Shown one piece after another: positions 6,906 to 15,335 of a stretch of DNA of 34,333 nucleotides. The stretch is from Deltaproteobacteria bacterium (GTDB taxonomy: Bacteria; Myxococcota_A; Polyangia; Polyangiales; Polyangiaceae): the NCBI GenBank assembly GCA_003235365.1, contig QJWJ01000381.1, positions 1 to 34,333 of the forward strand. Direction: 5' to 3'. Every line of letters starts with the position of its first letter. Position 1 is the first letter of the stretch. Made by a program: the position numbers and the translations under genes. The notes under the pieces are model-generated. The model did not search any database. It worked only from the letters and a program-made list of their open reading frames with translations, and was not told where the DNA came from.

Positions 6906-9900
6906 TCACTCGCCGGGCGGGCAAGAGAAGTTCACGGTCCAATCTTCCACCGTCGGTGACTGATTGTCGCTGCTGGGATTGATCGTGAACTGCATCTGCA
7001 GGAACCACTTCTTCGCGTCGGCCTTGCCCAACCCCTCGTAGAGATCGATCGGGCAGTCGCCGGTCGGGGGAGCCATGGAGCAGTCGGGAGCCGTCGCGGA
7101 CGCGACGGCCAGTTCGTGCCAGCTGGCGCTCTCCAACTCCACCGCGGTATTGGCCGTGCGCGCACGGAACGAAACGGTGCCGTCCGATACGGTGGTCGTG
7201 TCGTAGGCCATGAACGTCCACTGCGGCAGGTGCCCCACTGGGCAGTTGGCCTGATACTCGTGGGTAAACGTCGTGGCTTGTTCATTTCCGCCAGGGCAGG
7301 CCAGCTCGACCCAAACCTGCGCCTCGTTGTCGGCCTTGACGACCTTGCAGGTCTCTGGGCAGAGCGTCAGCTTGGACGGATCGTCGGGGTCGTCGTAGTA
7401 CCAGCTCGCGGTCGACGTCCCGCACTGAGTGTCCGAGCCGACGCGCATGATCGTCACGGTTTCGCCGGTGCCCTTGGTGTAAGCGACCTTGGCCTTGTTC
7501 GGATCGGCGTCGTCCCCCTCCGGCAGACTGAATTCACAGGACGCCGCAGAGGTCTCGATCACGGCGGTGGCGATCTCGTTGAAGATCGCATCGAAATTCT
7601 GCTTCTGACAGATCGGATAGCGAAGTCCGCCGGTGAGCTTGCTCAGCGCCTGGTAGCCGGTGCCGGCGCCGACGATCTGCGTTCCAGACGGCGTACACAT
7701 GTCACGCTGAATGTCGGCCGTCGACGGCCAGGGCACCGTGGCACCGTCCGGGTTGTTCTTGATGTTGATGATGCTGTGCCAGACGTAGTTGCGCTTCTCG
7801 GCGGTGCCGAACTGCGTGGGCGACAGTTTGAGCAACTCGGTGTCGAACTTGGCCGCGGCGGTCACCCCCGCCGCAACGGTGCTGACGTACGACGTCTGGG
7901 TCGTCAAGTTGTGGCAATTGTGCGGAAAGCCGTCACAGTTCGGCGTGTCGTCGAAATCATAGCCGTAGTCGTTGCACTCGATGTCGTCGTCACTGATCAC
8001 GAGGAACGTCTTGAAGGCGTCCTCTCGCAACCACTCCTGCCAACCGCTTGGCGCCAGCGCCGTCCACGCCCGCGGCGTCGGGACGGAGAAGAAGCCCGCT
8101 GCGATGTCGTTCACTCCAACCTCGTCGGCGTGATTGAAACCGTGCAGCAGTTGGCACCAAGAGTCCCAGCTCTCGATGTCTGCAGAGAAGTGGAAGAACT
8201 TCGGTGCGTTGAGCGCGAGCTTCTCGGTCGATGGGTTGGTGCAGGCGTTGGCCCCGAGCGGTGGCCCGATGCAGATGGGTGTGGAACTCGTTCCCACCGG
8301 CACGTTCACGTCACCGTAGCGGGAGATCATGATGACGCGATAGTCGAGCTTGCTCTGCTCGAGGATCTGCGCGAGGTCTTCGTGGATGCGCGCCTGAACC
8401 TCTTGGATCTCGTCGCCCATACTCGGCGAGTTGTCGATGATGATGATGATGTCGACGGGCTTGTTCGTCTGCTTGGCCGCCGAGCTGCCCCCCGAACAAG
8501 ACGGTTCACCGCACTCGCTGGCGCCGTGGGAGTACAGCGACCAGTTGTTCATGCAATCGCACTCGTCGACGGGACCTGAACCGGTGTTGATCTGTTTGCC
8601 GGCCGCATTGATCATGATCTCGCGGTTGCCCGCCAGCGGAGTCTTGACGCCGTTGGGATCCTTGCAGGCGTCCCCACTGATCGAAACACACTCACCGGGC
8701 GCGATCGGCTCGTCGATGATGCACGTGACCATGTTCGGATGCGTCAACTCGGGGGTACAAGTCGGCATCTGCTGTGAGTTGGCCGGAAAATGCATCACTT
8801 CGATCGGCGGCAATGCCGTCGTGTTGCCGTGATTGCAGACCGGCAGCACGCCATCACACGGCACTGAGACCGCCAGGTCGACGCCAGGGCAGGTCGGATC
8901 CGTTTCGCCGGGAAACCACGGGGAACACACGCCGGAACCATCCGAGGGTTCTCCCCCACAATCGAGACCACACACCTGACCGGCCAGCGCCACGCACTGG
9001 GCGTCCCATTCGCGTGGACCCGCAACTTCGACGGTTCCTTCCGGCACTTTCATCACCGTCGCCGGGCCTTCGCAAACCGAGTTGCGCTTGCGATTGTTCG
9101 AACCGCACGCGTTCTCGCCAGTCCACTTGTTCGAGTTGGCGTTCATGTACGCGCAATCGACGTCGTCACCGCTGATTGGCGAGGGCTGTGATGGAGCCCA
9201 ACTGACGTACAGACTGCCGGAGTTGGCCCATTCGTCCCAGTCGCCGCTGGCGCCGTCGACCCAAGTCCACTTGCCGGCGTATTCCTGCAGGCCGATGTAC
9301 TTCTCCTTGCTCGGCTCGATCCCGGCAACGACGTCATTCTCAGCCGAATCGCTGATGGTTACCAGAGACCAGCCACCGCCGGGGATCCCGGCACAGGCGT
9401 CTTTGGCGTCATCCCAGGTGCGCTGAGTCGTCTGGTAGGCGTAGCACGCGCCGTCATGCTCGACTTGACCGTCGTCACAACCGCAGGTGTTGCCACACAC
9501 CTCTTCGACGGCGGTGACGCATTCCGCCGACCAGTTATCCTTCCACCACTCCCCCGTATTGCAGCAGTTGGGGTGCAGATCGCAAATGTCGCTGACGCAA
9601 GCGTTGCAAGAGCTCGCAAGCCCTCGCCCGACGGAGCACGGCGAGTGGGAGCAGGCGGCGATGTTGAGGTCGGCAACGCCGTTGATCTTGCCGCCCGGCT
9701 TGCCCTTCGTGTCTTGGCAACAACTGGCATCGGCCGCGCATACCATGTCGACGCAGTCGTTGCAGCCTGGGGCCAGCGGATCTCCTTCCGTGCACACGTC
9801 GTGCTTGCACGAGCCGTTGACGGGGTCTTTGCAACGTCGATTGAACTGGCAGTCGCCCGATGTGTCGCAGGGCTGCTGCAGCCCCTTTTTGACCAGACCG

Positions 9901-10388
9901 GAAGGGAACTCGGACAGGCTGCCTTCCTCCCAGGTGAAGATTGGGATGGCATCTTCCACTTCGTACGCGGTGTCGGGGACCTCCTGAAAAGTCTGACAAT
10001 ACGGATCGCACGGGTTGTTCTCGCAGGCTTCCGCGTCACCGAGGGACTGCAGCTGCATGCTCGACTCTTGCGGCGCCGGTGTCTCCTTGACCTCACCGTT
10101 GCCGCACGGTCCCCACTTGCCCGAGGCACACAGTTGGGTGCCGTAGTAGCAGCTCAGCACGCCATCGTGCTGGGACAACGTTACGCTGCAGCTGCGCGTG
10201 GAGCCATCCGAGCAGCCGCCGAGCTGAAACTCGGATGCCTCGCGCTCAGGCTGTTCGTCGACAGGCGCATCCTCGAATCCGGTGACGTCCTGGGTCTCGG
10301 ACGACTCCCCACATCCCAAAGGCAAACAGGCGATCGCCGCCATGAGCAGCGGAAAGAACCGATTCGCGACGCTGACACGCAATTCCAT
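6906..10388 (-). CDS. Large lipoprotein with C-type lectin and vWA domains
   Basis: 1160-residue probable surface lipoprotein. ATG 10388 is chosen over the longer reading because AAGGA lies about 8 nt upstream and the protein then opens with a signal sequence ending PLGC (Cys26). A Cys-rich region contains two near-identical modules (GCNDCVDMVCAADASCC, 209-225; SCNACVSDICDLHPNCC, 261-277) and two shorter ones (W-x3-CV...C, about 286-303 and 459-477). A C-type-lectin-like domain spans about 310-439: ACYAY, WSLVTI, YIGLQ, WAPSQPS, WTGENAC, SVCE. A von Willebrand A domain starts near 645 with a complete MIDAS motif DNSPS (652-656). The C-terminus is beta-rich with more cysteines. Likely role: metal-dependent adhesion or binding at the cell surface. 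The ligand is unknown. The lectin QPS replaces the usual EPN/QPD sugar triad, so carbohydrate binding is not assured. Confidence 0.88.
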   Translation of the reverse strand: MELRVSVANRFFPLLMAAIACLPLGCGESSETQDVTGFEDAPVDEQPEREASEFQLGGCSDGSTRSCSVTLSQHDGVLSCYYGTQLCASGKWGPCGNGEVKETPAPQESSMQLQSLGDAEACENNPCDPYCQTFQEVPDTAYEVEDAIPIFTWEEGSLSEFPSGLVKKGLQQPCDTSGDCQFNRRCKDPVNGSCKHDVCTEGDPLAPGCNDCVDMVCAADASCCQDTKGKPGGKINGVADLNIAACSHSPCSVGRGLASSCNACVSDICDLHPNCCNTGEWWKDNWSAECVTAVEEVCGNTCGCDDGQVEHDGACYAYQTTQRTWDDAKDACAGIPGGGWSLVTISDSAENDVVAGIEPSKEKYIGLQEYAGKWTWVDGASGDWDEWANSGSLYVSWAPSQPSPISGDDVDCAYMNANSNKWTGENACGSNNRKRNSVCEGPATVMKVPEGTVEVAGPREWDAQCVALAGQVCGLDCGGEPSDGSGVCSPWFPGETDPTCPGVDLAVSVPCDGVLPVCNHGNTTALPPIEVMHFPANSQQMPTCTPELTHPNMVTCIIDEPIAPGECVSISGDACKDPNGVKTPLAGNREIMINAAGKQINTGSGPVDECDCMNNWSLYSHGASECGEPSCSGGSSAAKQTNKPVDIIIIIDNSPSMGDEIQEVQARIHEDLAQILEQSKLDYRVIMISRYGDVNVPVGTSSTPICIGPPLGANACTNPSTEKLALNAPKFFHFSADIESWDSWCQLLHGFNHADEVGVNDIAAGFFSVPTPRAWTALAPSGWQEWLREDAFKTFLVISDDDIECNDYGYDFDDTPNCDGFPHNCHNLTTQTSYVSTVAAGVTAAAKFDTELLKLSPTQFGTAEKRNYVWHSIINIKNNPDGATVPWPSTADIQRDMCTPSGTQIVGAGTGYQALSKLTGGLRYPICQKQNFDAIFNEIATAVIETSAASCEFSLPEGDDADPNKAKVAYTKGTGETVTIMRVGSDTQCGTSTASWYYDDPDDPSKLTLCPETCKVVKADNEAQVWVELACPGGNEQATTFTHEYQANCPVGHLPQWTFMAYDTTTVSDGTVSFRARTANTAVELESASWHELAVASATAPDCSMAPPTGDCPIDLYEGLGKADAKKWFLQMQFTINPSSDNQSPTVEDWTVNFSCPPGE

Positions 10389-10772
10389 ATAGTCCTTGCT
10401 GATCAACGGATCCGACTGGATGCCCTTGAGAAGCGCTCGGCTGTGCCCTCGCGATTGGGACAACATCACCTCACAGGGGCCGACACACGCACAGAACCGA
10501 AGCGAGCCGTACCGTGCCGATTCGAATCAGCCCGGATCTGCTCACTACAGAAAGACGAAATCTCGACGCTCCCGCCTGGAAGTTGTCACCTCCCGATCGG
10601 AGTCGATGGCTGTCTCACAGAGAACGACCGCCTGCGGCAGAGCTTGAGCGGCTCGGCGCCGCCCGGACGAGCGAAGCCCCGAAACGAGACGCGCGCGGGG
10701 GAAGCGACGTCGGATGGGAGGCGAATTGCAGGGTGAGGTGCCGCGGATGGAACTGATGTATGGTCGCGCGCC
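10389..10772. promoter_or_regulatory. Divergent intergenic region
   Basis: 384 bp between the minus-strand lectin/vWA lipoprotein and the plus-strand monooxygenase. It must hold both promoters. The only element I can point to is TATGGT before the monooxygenase. Open frames crossing this region look like shadows. Confidence 0.4.
10759..10764 (+). promoter_or_regulatory. Candidate -10 box TATGGT, monooxygenase gene
   Basis: TATGGT lies 8 nt before ATG 10773 with no Shine-Dalgarno between, consistent with a leaderless transcript. No clear -35 is visible. Confidence 0.4.
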
Positions 10773-12083
10773 ATGGCTACGCTCCCCGCAGAAGACGCTC
10801 GCGAGAGATTTTGCATCATCGGTGCCGGGCCATCCGGGTTGGCGATGGCCGCTGCATTTCGAAAGCGCGGCGTCCAGTACGATCACTTCGAGCGGCATTC
10901 GTCCGTAGGCGGCATCTGGGATCTGAACAACCCGGGCACGCCGATGTACTCGAGCGCCCACCTGATCTCGTCGAAGACCCTCAGCGGCTTTCTCGACCAG
11001 CCGATGCCCGACGAGTTCCCCGATTACCCCAGGCGCGAGCAGGTGCTGCGCTACTTGGTCGAATACGCAGCCACCAACGGTTTGACCGAGTCGATACGGT
11101 TCGGTTCGACCGTCACGAGGGTCGAACCGAGGCCGACGAGCGCCCTCGTGCAGCTCGGCTCCAAAACGATCGAGTATCGCGGAGTGGTGTGTGCCTCGGG
11201 CATCAACTGGGACCCCATCGTGCCAACCTATCCGGGGGAGTTTTCCGGCGTCATTCGCCACGCGTCGAGCTACGTCGACCCGAAAGAGTTCGAGGGACAG
11301 CGGGTGCTGATCGTGGGCCTGGGCAACTCGGGCGCCGACATCGCGTGCGACGCGGTGCGCTCGGCCTCGCGAACCTTCGTCAGCGTGCGGCGCGGCTACC
11401 ACTTCATTCCGAAGCACATCTTCGGCAAACCCGCAGACGTGTTCGCACACGAGGGCCCGCAATTGCCCTTGTGGCTCGAAACGTGGGTCTTCGGGTGGCT
11501 GCTGCGATTGCTGGTGGGCGACACGACCCAGCTGGGAATGCCAAAACCCGATCACCGCCTGCTCCAATCACACCCACTGATGAACGATCAGCTGCTGCAC
11601 CACTTGCGCCACGGCGACGTCGAAATTCGTCGCGACGTGAGCCACTTCGACGGCAATCGGGTTCACTTCGTCGACCAAACCAGCGTTGAGGTGGACCAAG
11701 TACTCTTCGCAACGGGTTATCAGCGAAGAATCGCCTACCTCGACACTGCGGTGATCGACGGCAGTTGGGCGGCGAGCCATTGGCTGACGGCGTTCAGCCC
11801 CGCCTGGCAGAGCTTGTTCACACTGGGATTCGCGGAGCTCAACGGCGGCCTATTTCCGCATCTCAGCCGTCTAGCAGCTCTGATTGCGCACGTCGCTGAG
11901 GCCCAACTGCAAACGCCCGACGAAGCCCAGGCGTTCTTCGATTGGGCTTCGAAACAGCGGTGGCAGCTCGACGGCGGGCGAAAGCTCGTCGCGTCGGCTC
12001 GTCACGCCCACTACTGCGACGACGTGGCGCTTGCTGCCGCGACGAGACGCGCGTTCAAGCACATGGGTTGGCCGTGTCCCTGA
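10773..12083 (+). CDS. Flavin-containing monooxygenase
   Basis: 436-residue FAD- and NADPH-dependent class B flavoprotein monooxygenase. Members oxygenate soft nucleophiles (N or S) or carry out Baeyer-Villiger reactions. The FAD Rossmann motif GAGPSG is at 17-22, followed by ERHSSVGGIWD (40-50). The family fingerprint F-x-G-x3-H-x3-Y is present as FSGVIRHASSY (157-167). The NADPH Rossmann motif GLGNSG is at 182-187, and ATGY occurs before the C-terminal part. Length is normal for bacterial FMOs. It is a single gene, divergent from the lectin lipoprotein and convergent with a small exported protein. Substrate unknown; no biosynthetic partner genes are adjacent. Confidence 0.93.
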   Translation: MATLPAEDARERFCIIGAGPSGLAMAAAFRKRGVQYDHFERHSSVGGIWDLNNPGTPMYSSAHLISSKTLSGFLDQPMPDEFPDYPRREQVLRYLVEYAATNGLTESIRFGSTVTRVEPRPTSALVQLGSKTIEYRGVVCASGINWDPIVPTYPGEFSGVIRHASSYVDPKEFEGQRVLIVGLGNSGADIACDAVRSASRTFVSVRRGYHFIPKHIFGKPADVFAHEGPQLPLWLETWVFGWLLRLLVGDTTQLGMPKPDHRLLQSHPLMNDQLLHHLRHGDVEIRRDVSHFDGNRVHFVDQTSVEVDQVLFATGYQRRIAYLDTAVIDGSWAASHWLTAFSPAWQSLFTLGFAELNGGLFPHLSRLAALIAHVAEAQLQTPDEAQAFFDWASKQRWQLDGGRKLVASARHAHYCDDVALAAATRRAFKHMGWPCP

Positions 12084-12149
12084 CTCGAGCTTCCAACTCG
12101 CGCGGAGAAACGGCGCCGGTCACCCCCCCGGTCGCTGCCGACCGCAAGC

Positions 12150-12416
12150 TCACAAGTGCTCGACACTCTTCAGCAGCTCGCCGACGAACTGCGTTCGTGG
12201 CCGCAACAGCAGGGTTCGCGCCGGCCGCGCACGCAAACGGATCAAATCACCGTCCGCCGACAGCTGCTCGCCGAGCAGGGCGTCGTCGCCGAACTGGTAG
12301 AAGAGATTCTCAGTACCACCCTCGGATTGAGCCCGAGCGGTGGAACAAATCAACGCGGCACACGCCGCACTACCGGCGATCGCTGCTTTCACAATCGGGA
12401 TTCTGGTTCGAAACAT
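12150..12416 (-). CDS. Small exported protein, unknown function
   Basis: 88-residue protein beginning MFRTRIPIVKAAIAGSAA, with a typical Sec signal peptide and a likely cleavage after ARA or RAQ. The mature part is only about 60 residues: an acidic FGDDALLGEQL segment, then a basic Arg-rich strand-like segment ending FVGELLKSVEHL. The ATG at 12416 has a strong ribosome site (GAAGGAG) at good spacing, which is the main reason to believe this short gene and this start. The reading frame runs further upstream, but that part looks unlike protein. The pattern DDxLLG...RxRP...LxRPRTxFVxExLKSVE looks familiar from other myxobacterial genomes, but this is from memory and unverified. Converges with the monooxygenase gene. 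Confidence 0.65.
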   Translation of the reverse strand: MFRTRIPIVKAAIAGSAACAALICSTARAQSEGGTENLFYQFGDDALLGEQLSADGDLIRLRARPARTLLLRPRTQFVGELLKSVEHL

Positions 12417-12737
12417 CACGGGACTCCTTCGGGGCTCATTCACCCATGGTGGTGCCCCCTCGGACTCCGTCGGCGCCGCCGGCTTGGGACAAGATCGAAG
12501 CTTCGGCCTAAAGGCCTTCGATGGACAACGCCTGCTGCGATGCCCCCGCTTCGGCGCGCTATCGACTCGTTCGTCAGCGCGCACAGCGATCCGAAAACGT
12601 ACGCACGACATGTGGGTTGTGACGGTAGGGAATGAACAATTCCACGCTCGCTGCCACCCGCCGTCTCACCGCCGCTCTGATCCGCTGCCCGTCTCCAGAC
12701 GCTGCCGCGTTGGCGGGCGATGGGCTATCGTCGGAAC
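12417..12737. promoter_or_regulatory. Divergent intergenic region
   Basis: 321 bp between the small exported protein (minus) and the CotH lipoprotein (plus). It holds the strong GAAGGAG ribosome site for the former and a TATCGT box for the latter. Nothing else is recognised. Confidence 0.35.
12726..12731 (+). promoter_or_regulatory. Candidate -10 box TATCGT, CotH gene
   Basis: TATCGT ends 6 nt before ATG 12738, with no Shine-Dalgarno. It supports ATG 12738 over the ATG at 12720, which would lie upstream of the box. Confidence 0.35.
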
Positions 12738-14798
12738 ATGCTTCTCAAATTCTGCAGTGGCGAGGGGCCGGTGGGGTACGCCTCGCAGTCCAGCGAGGAC
12801 GGCTTTCACCCCTCGGGTTCGCGTCGAACGACTCGGGGCAATGCGCTTGTCGCAATCGCCGCGGCCTGCGCCCTCAGCGCCTGTGGCAGCGAAGAAGGAC
12901 AATCCTCGGGCGCACCCGAACCGAGTGTCGCACAGCAAAGCCCATCGGCAGTACCGAGCGACCTGGCCGCGCAACCCAGCGTTCCCAGTAACCCCGCACC
13001 GCCGACTGGCACGACGCCGCCAACCCCCGTGGGCACGGGCCCAAGCATCGCCCCCGATCCCCCGGCTCCCGGCGCAACCGCGCCACCCCCAACTACTGTC
13101 AACTCACAGCCACCACCTCCCGGGTCGGGCACCGCGCCCATCCAGCCCGAACCCGCGGTGACGGCTCCCGCAGGCATCCCAGCAGCCACGCAGGAGGGCA
13201 CCTTGCTCGGTGACGTCGCCCTGTCGACACCAAGTCAGTCCTTCGTGGGGCAGCTCGAGGTCGGACTGTCGACGAGCGTCGACAACGCGGAGATCCGCTA
13301 CACGACCGATGGCACCCTGCCCACGTCGACGTCGACGCCGTACGGCGGAACGCCACTGCTGCTCGAAGGCACCACTCAAATCCGCGCGCAGGCGTTCGTC
13401 GATGGTGCGCCCAGTGGGTTCATGACCACGGGCTTGTACATCGCGCGCACTTTCGAGGCGACGTCGAACCTGCCGATCATGCTCATCGACAGCTACGGCA
13501 GCGGTAAGCCGACCAACAAGGAAGTCTACTTCCAGGCCGCGGTGATGGTATTCGAACCGAGTGACGGCTCAGCGACGCTATCTGCGCTGCCCACCCTGGC
13601 CACGCGTGCCGGCTATCACATCCGCGGACAGTCGTCGGCAAGCTTCCCCCAAACACCCTACAAGGTCGAGTTCTGGGACAACCGAGACGCCGACGTCGAC
13701 TACCCGCTGTTGGGCATGGGTGAGGACTCCGACTGGGCGCTGATCCCGCCGTACTACGACAGGACGTTGATCCGAAACCCGTTCGTCTACGAGCTCGGTC
13801 GAGAGATGGGCCTCCAAGCTCCGCACTGGGTGTACGCGGAGGTGTACCTCAACTTCGACGGCGGACCGGTGACCGAGGAACACTACCAGGGCATCTATTG
13901 GCTGACGGAAACCCTCAAGAACAACAAGGTACGAACGGACCTCGCGCAGCTCGACGAGTCCGTGACGAACGCGCCCGAGATCAGCGGCGGCTACATCTTC
14001 AAGTTCGATCAGGCGGCAGCAGAAGAACCACTCATCGCGTGCACGGGAGCACCAACGCTACCTCCGTTCTCTTTTGGCGGCTTCGGGCGCGGGGGTCAAG
14101 GCGCGGACCCAACCGACCCTCCCGAGGAGATGGAAGAGGGGACGTGTTGGCTCGATCTCGAACTGGTCGACCCCGATCCTCCCAACGAACAGCAAGTGGC
14201 CTGGCTCGCGAACTACTTGCAGACCTTCCACGACGGTTTGCACGCGACCCCCATGGCCGACTATTCGACGCACATCGACGTCGCGTCCTTCGTCGACTAC
14301 CTCATCGTCAACGAGCTGAGCTTCAACGTCGACGCCTACGTCCGTAGCGCCTACTACCACAAGGATCGCGACGGCCTGCTGACGGCAGGCCCCCTGTGGG
14401 ACTACAACTTCGCGTTGGGTGGCGTCGGCGCTCAAACGGCAGTGCCCGAGAGCGACGAGCAGACCGGCTTCCGCTTCTCGGGAACGCGCAACGTGAACAA
14501 CTGGTATCAGAGATTGACCAGCGACGCCGGGTTCATGGCCCAGGTGCGCGCGCGCTACGACGAGCTGCGTGGCGGCTTGCTCTCGGACGCAGCGGTCGAG
14601 CAACGCATGGACGAACTCACTGCGCCGCTGAGCGAGGCCATCGCCCGAGACTTCGCCAAGTGGCCGGTCGAAGACATCATCACCAGCGAAACGGGCTTCC
14701 TCGGTGGCCCCACCGCTCCCACCTGGGAAGGCCAAGTCCAGGTGATGCACGACTTCTTGATCGACCGCCTGAACTGGATGGACACCAGCTTGCCCTGA
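12738..14798 (+). CDS. CotH-kinase-family lipoprotein
   Basis: 686-residue predicted lipoprotein related to spore-coat kinase CotH, an atypical protein kinase fold. The N-terminus is long before the hydrophobic segment and lipobox LSAC (Cys at residue 49), so the true start may be further in. A Pro/Thr/Ala-rich linker (about 55-150) leads to a chitobiase/FN3-like beta module with YTTDGTLPTSTSTPY (about 188-202). The CotH domain follows: HIRGQSSASFPQTPYK (Lys about 309), LLGMGEDSDWALIPPYYD, GIYWLTETL (Glu about 391), and GPLWDYNFALGG with Asp about 555 as the metal-binding motif. Likely located at the outer surface or periplasm. Whether it phosphorylates protein is unknown. Converges with hslR, with a 30-bp gap. 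Confidence 0.88.
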   Translation: MLLKFCSGEGPVGYASQSSEDGFHPSGSRRTTRGNALVAIAAACALSACGSEEGQSSGAPEPSVAQQSPSAVPSDLAAQPSVPSNPAPPTGTTPPTPVGTGPSIAPDPPAPGATAPPPTTVNSQPPPPGSGTAPIQPEPAVTAPAGIPAATQEGTLLGDVALSTPSQSFVGQLEVGLSTSVDNAEIRYTTDGTLPTSTSTPYGGTPLLLEGTTQIRAQAFVDGAPSGFMTTGLYIARTFEATSNLPIMLIDSYGSGKPTNKEVYFQAAVMVFEPSDGSATLSALPTLATRAGYHIRGQSSASFPQTPYKVEFWDNRDADVDYPLLGMGEDSDWALIPPYYDRTLIRNPFVYELGREMGLQAPHWVYAEVYLNFDGGPVTEEHYQGIYWLTETLKNNKVRTDLAQLDESVTNAPEISGGYIFKFDQAAAEEPLIACTGAPTLPPFSFGGFGRGGQGADPTDPPEEMEEGTCWLDLELVDPDPPNEQQVAWLANYLQTFHDGLHATPMADYSTHIDVASFVDYLIVNELSFNVDAYVRSAYYHKDRDGLLTAGPLWDYNFALGGVGAQTAVPESDEQTGFRFSGTRNVNNWYQRLTSDAGFMAQVRARYDELRGGLLSDAAVEQRMDELTAPLSEAIARDFAKWPVEDIITSETGFLGGPTAPTWEGQVQVMHDFLIDRLNWMDTSLP

Positions 14799-14828
14799 AA
14801 CACGACGAACTCGCCGCGCCCTCCTACT

Positions 14829-15200
14829 TCAATCGTCGCCGCGCAGGCGCTCCAGCGCGCGTCGGTCGGCCTTCGTGGGTCGCCCAGCACCGCGGTCGCG
14901 GACCGCAATCAGTTCTTCTTTGGCCGGGGGCGGCGGCGAGTGATCTTCGTAGAGCTCCCGAGCCAGCGGTGCCGACAAGCGCTTCTCCCCCAAATCACGA
15001 ACGATCAATACCAGTGACCCGCGAGGAGCCTCGGCGCGGATCTCGTCCCCGCGTTTGACGTCGTGGCCCGCTTTGACGGCGCTGCCATTGAGCTTGACCT
15101 TGCCCCCAGTGCACGCAACCTGAGCATCCCCGCGTGTCTTGAAGATGCGCGCGGCCACGAGCCACCGGTCCAGGCGAACGACCAACAGATCTTTGATCAC
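14829..15200 (-). CDS. hslR: S4-domain RNA-binding protein, Hsp15-like
   Basis: 123-residue homologue of heat-shock protein 15, which binds 50S subunits carrying stalled nascent chains and aids their recycling. The S4 domain is at the N-terminus: VRLDRWLVAARIFKTRGDA, then GGKVKLNGSAVKAGHDVKRGDEI. The family tail follows (ARELYEDHS..., then GRPTKADRRALERL). The reading begins at GTG 15200 with no strong ribosome site; no better start is seen because the S4 domain begins within ten residues. Divergent from the phosphodiesterase gene, with a 135-bp gap. Confidence 0.9.
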   Translation of the reverse strand: MIKDLLVVRLDRWLVAARIFKTRGDAQVACTGGKVKLNGSAVKAGHDVKRGDEIRAEAPRGSLVLIVRDLGEKRLSAPLARELYEDHSPPPPAKEELIAVRDRGAGRPTKADRRALERLRGDD

Positions 15201-15321
15201 GACTTTCGGTTACGCCCGGTGCCTGCCGAAAGCAAGCGTGATGTAATCGCTGCGCCGGCACGTCGGCGACGCATCCGCGAACGAAATACCCCCGAGTAGT
15301 TCCATTGGACGGCCAGCGCAG

Positions 15322-15327
15322 TAGTCT
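15322..15327 (+). promoter_or_regulatory. Candidate -10 box TAGTCT, phosphodiesterase gene
   Basis: TAGTCT ends 8 nt before ATG 15336 with no Shine-Dalgarno. It favours this ATG over the TTG at 15327, which overlaps the box. Confidence 0.35.
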
Positions 15328-15335
15328 TGGCGGCG

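Noticed and set aside
7116..8579. 487-codon plus-strand frame opposite the lectin/vWA gene
   Set aside because: The translation is dominated by Arg, Val and Gly with no motif, while the minus strand shows ordered lectin and vWA motifs.
9456..10736. Plus-strand frame spanning the lectin/vWA N-terminus
   Set aside because: Shadow of the minus-strand coding region; it also reads through the divergent intergenic gap without a start signal.
10545..11567. Long minus-strand open frame across the monooxygenase
   Set aside because: It lies opposite a clear FMO gene. Its Arg/His-rich translation has no domain or ribosome site, as expected for a shadow in GC-rich DNA.
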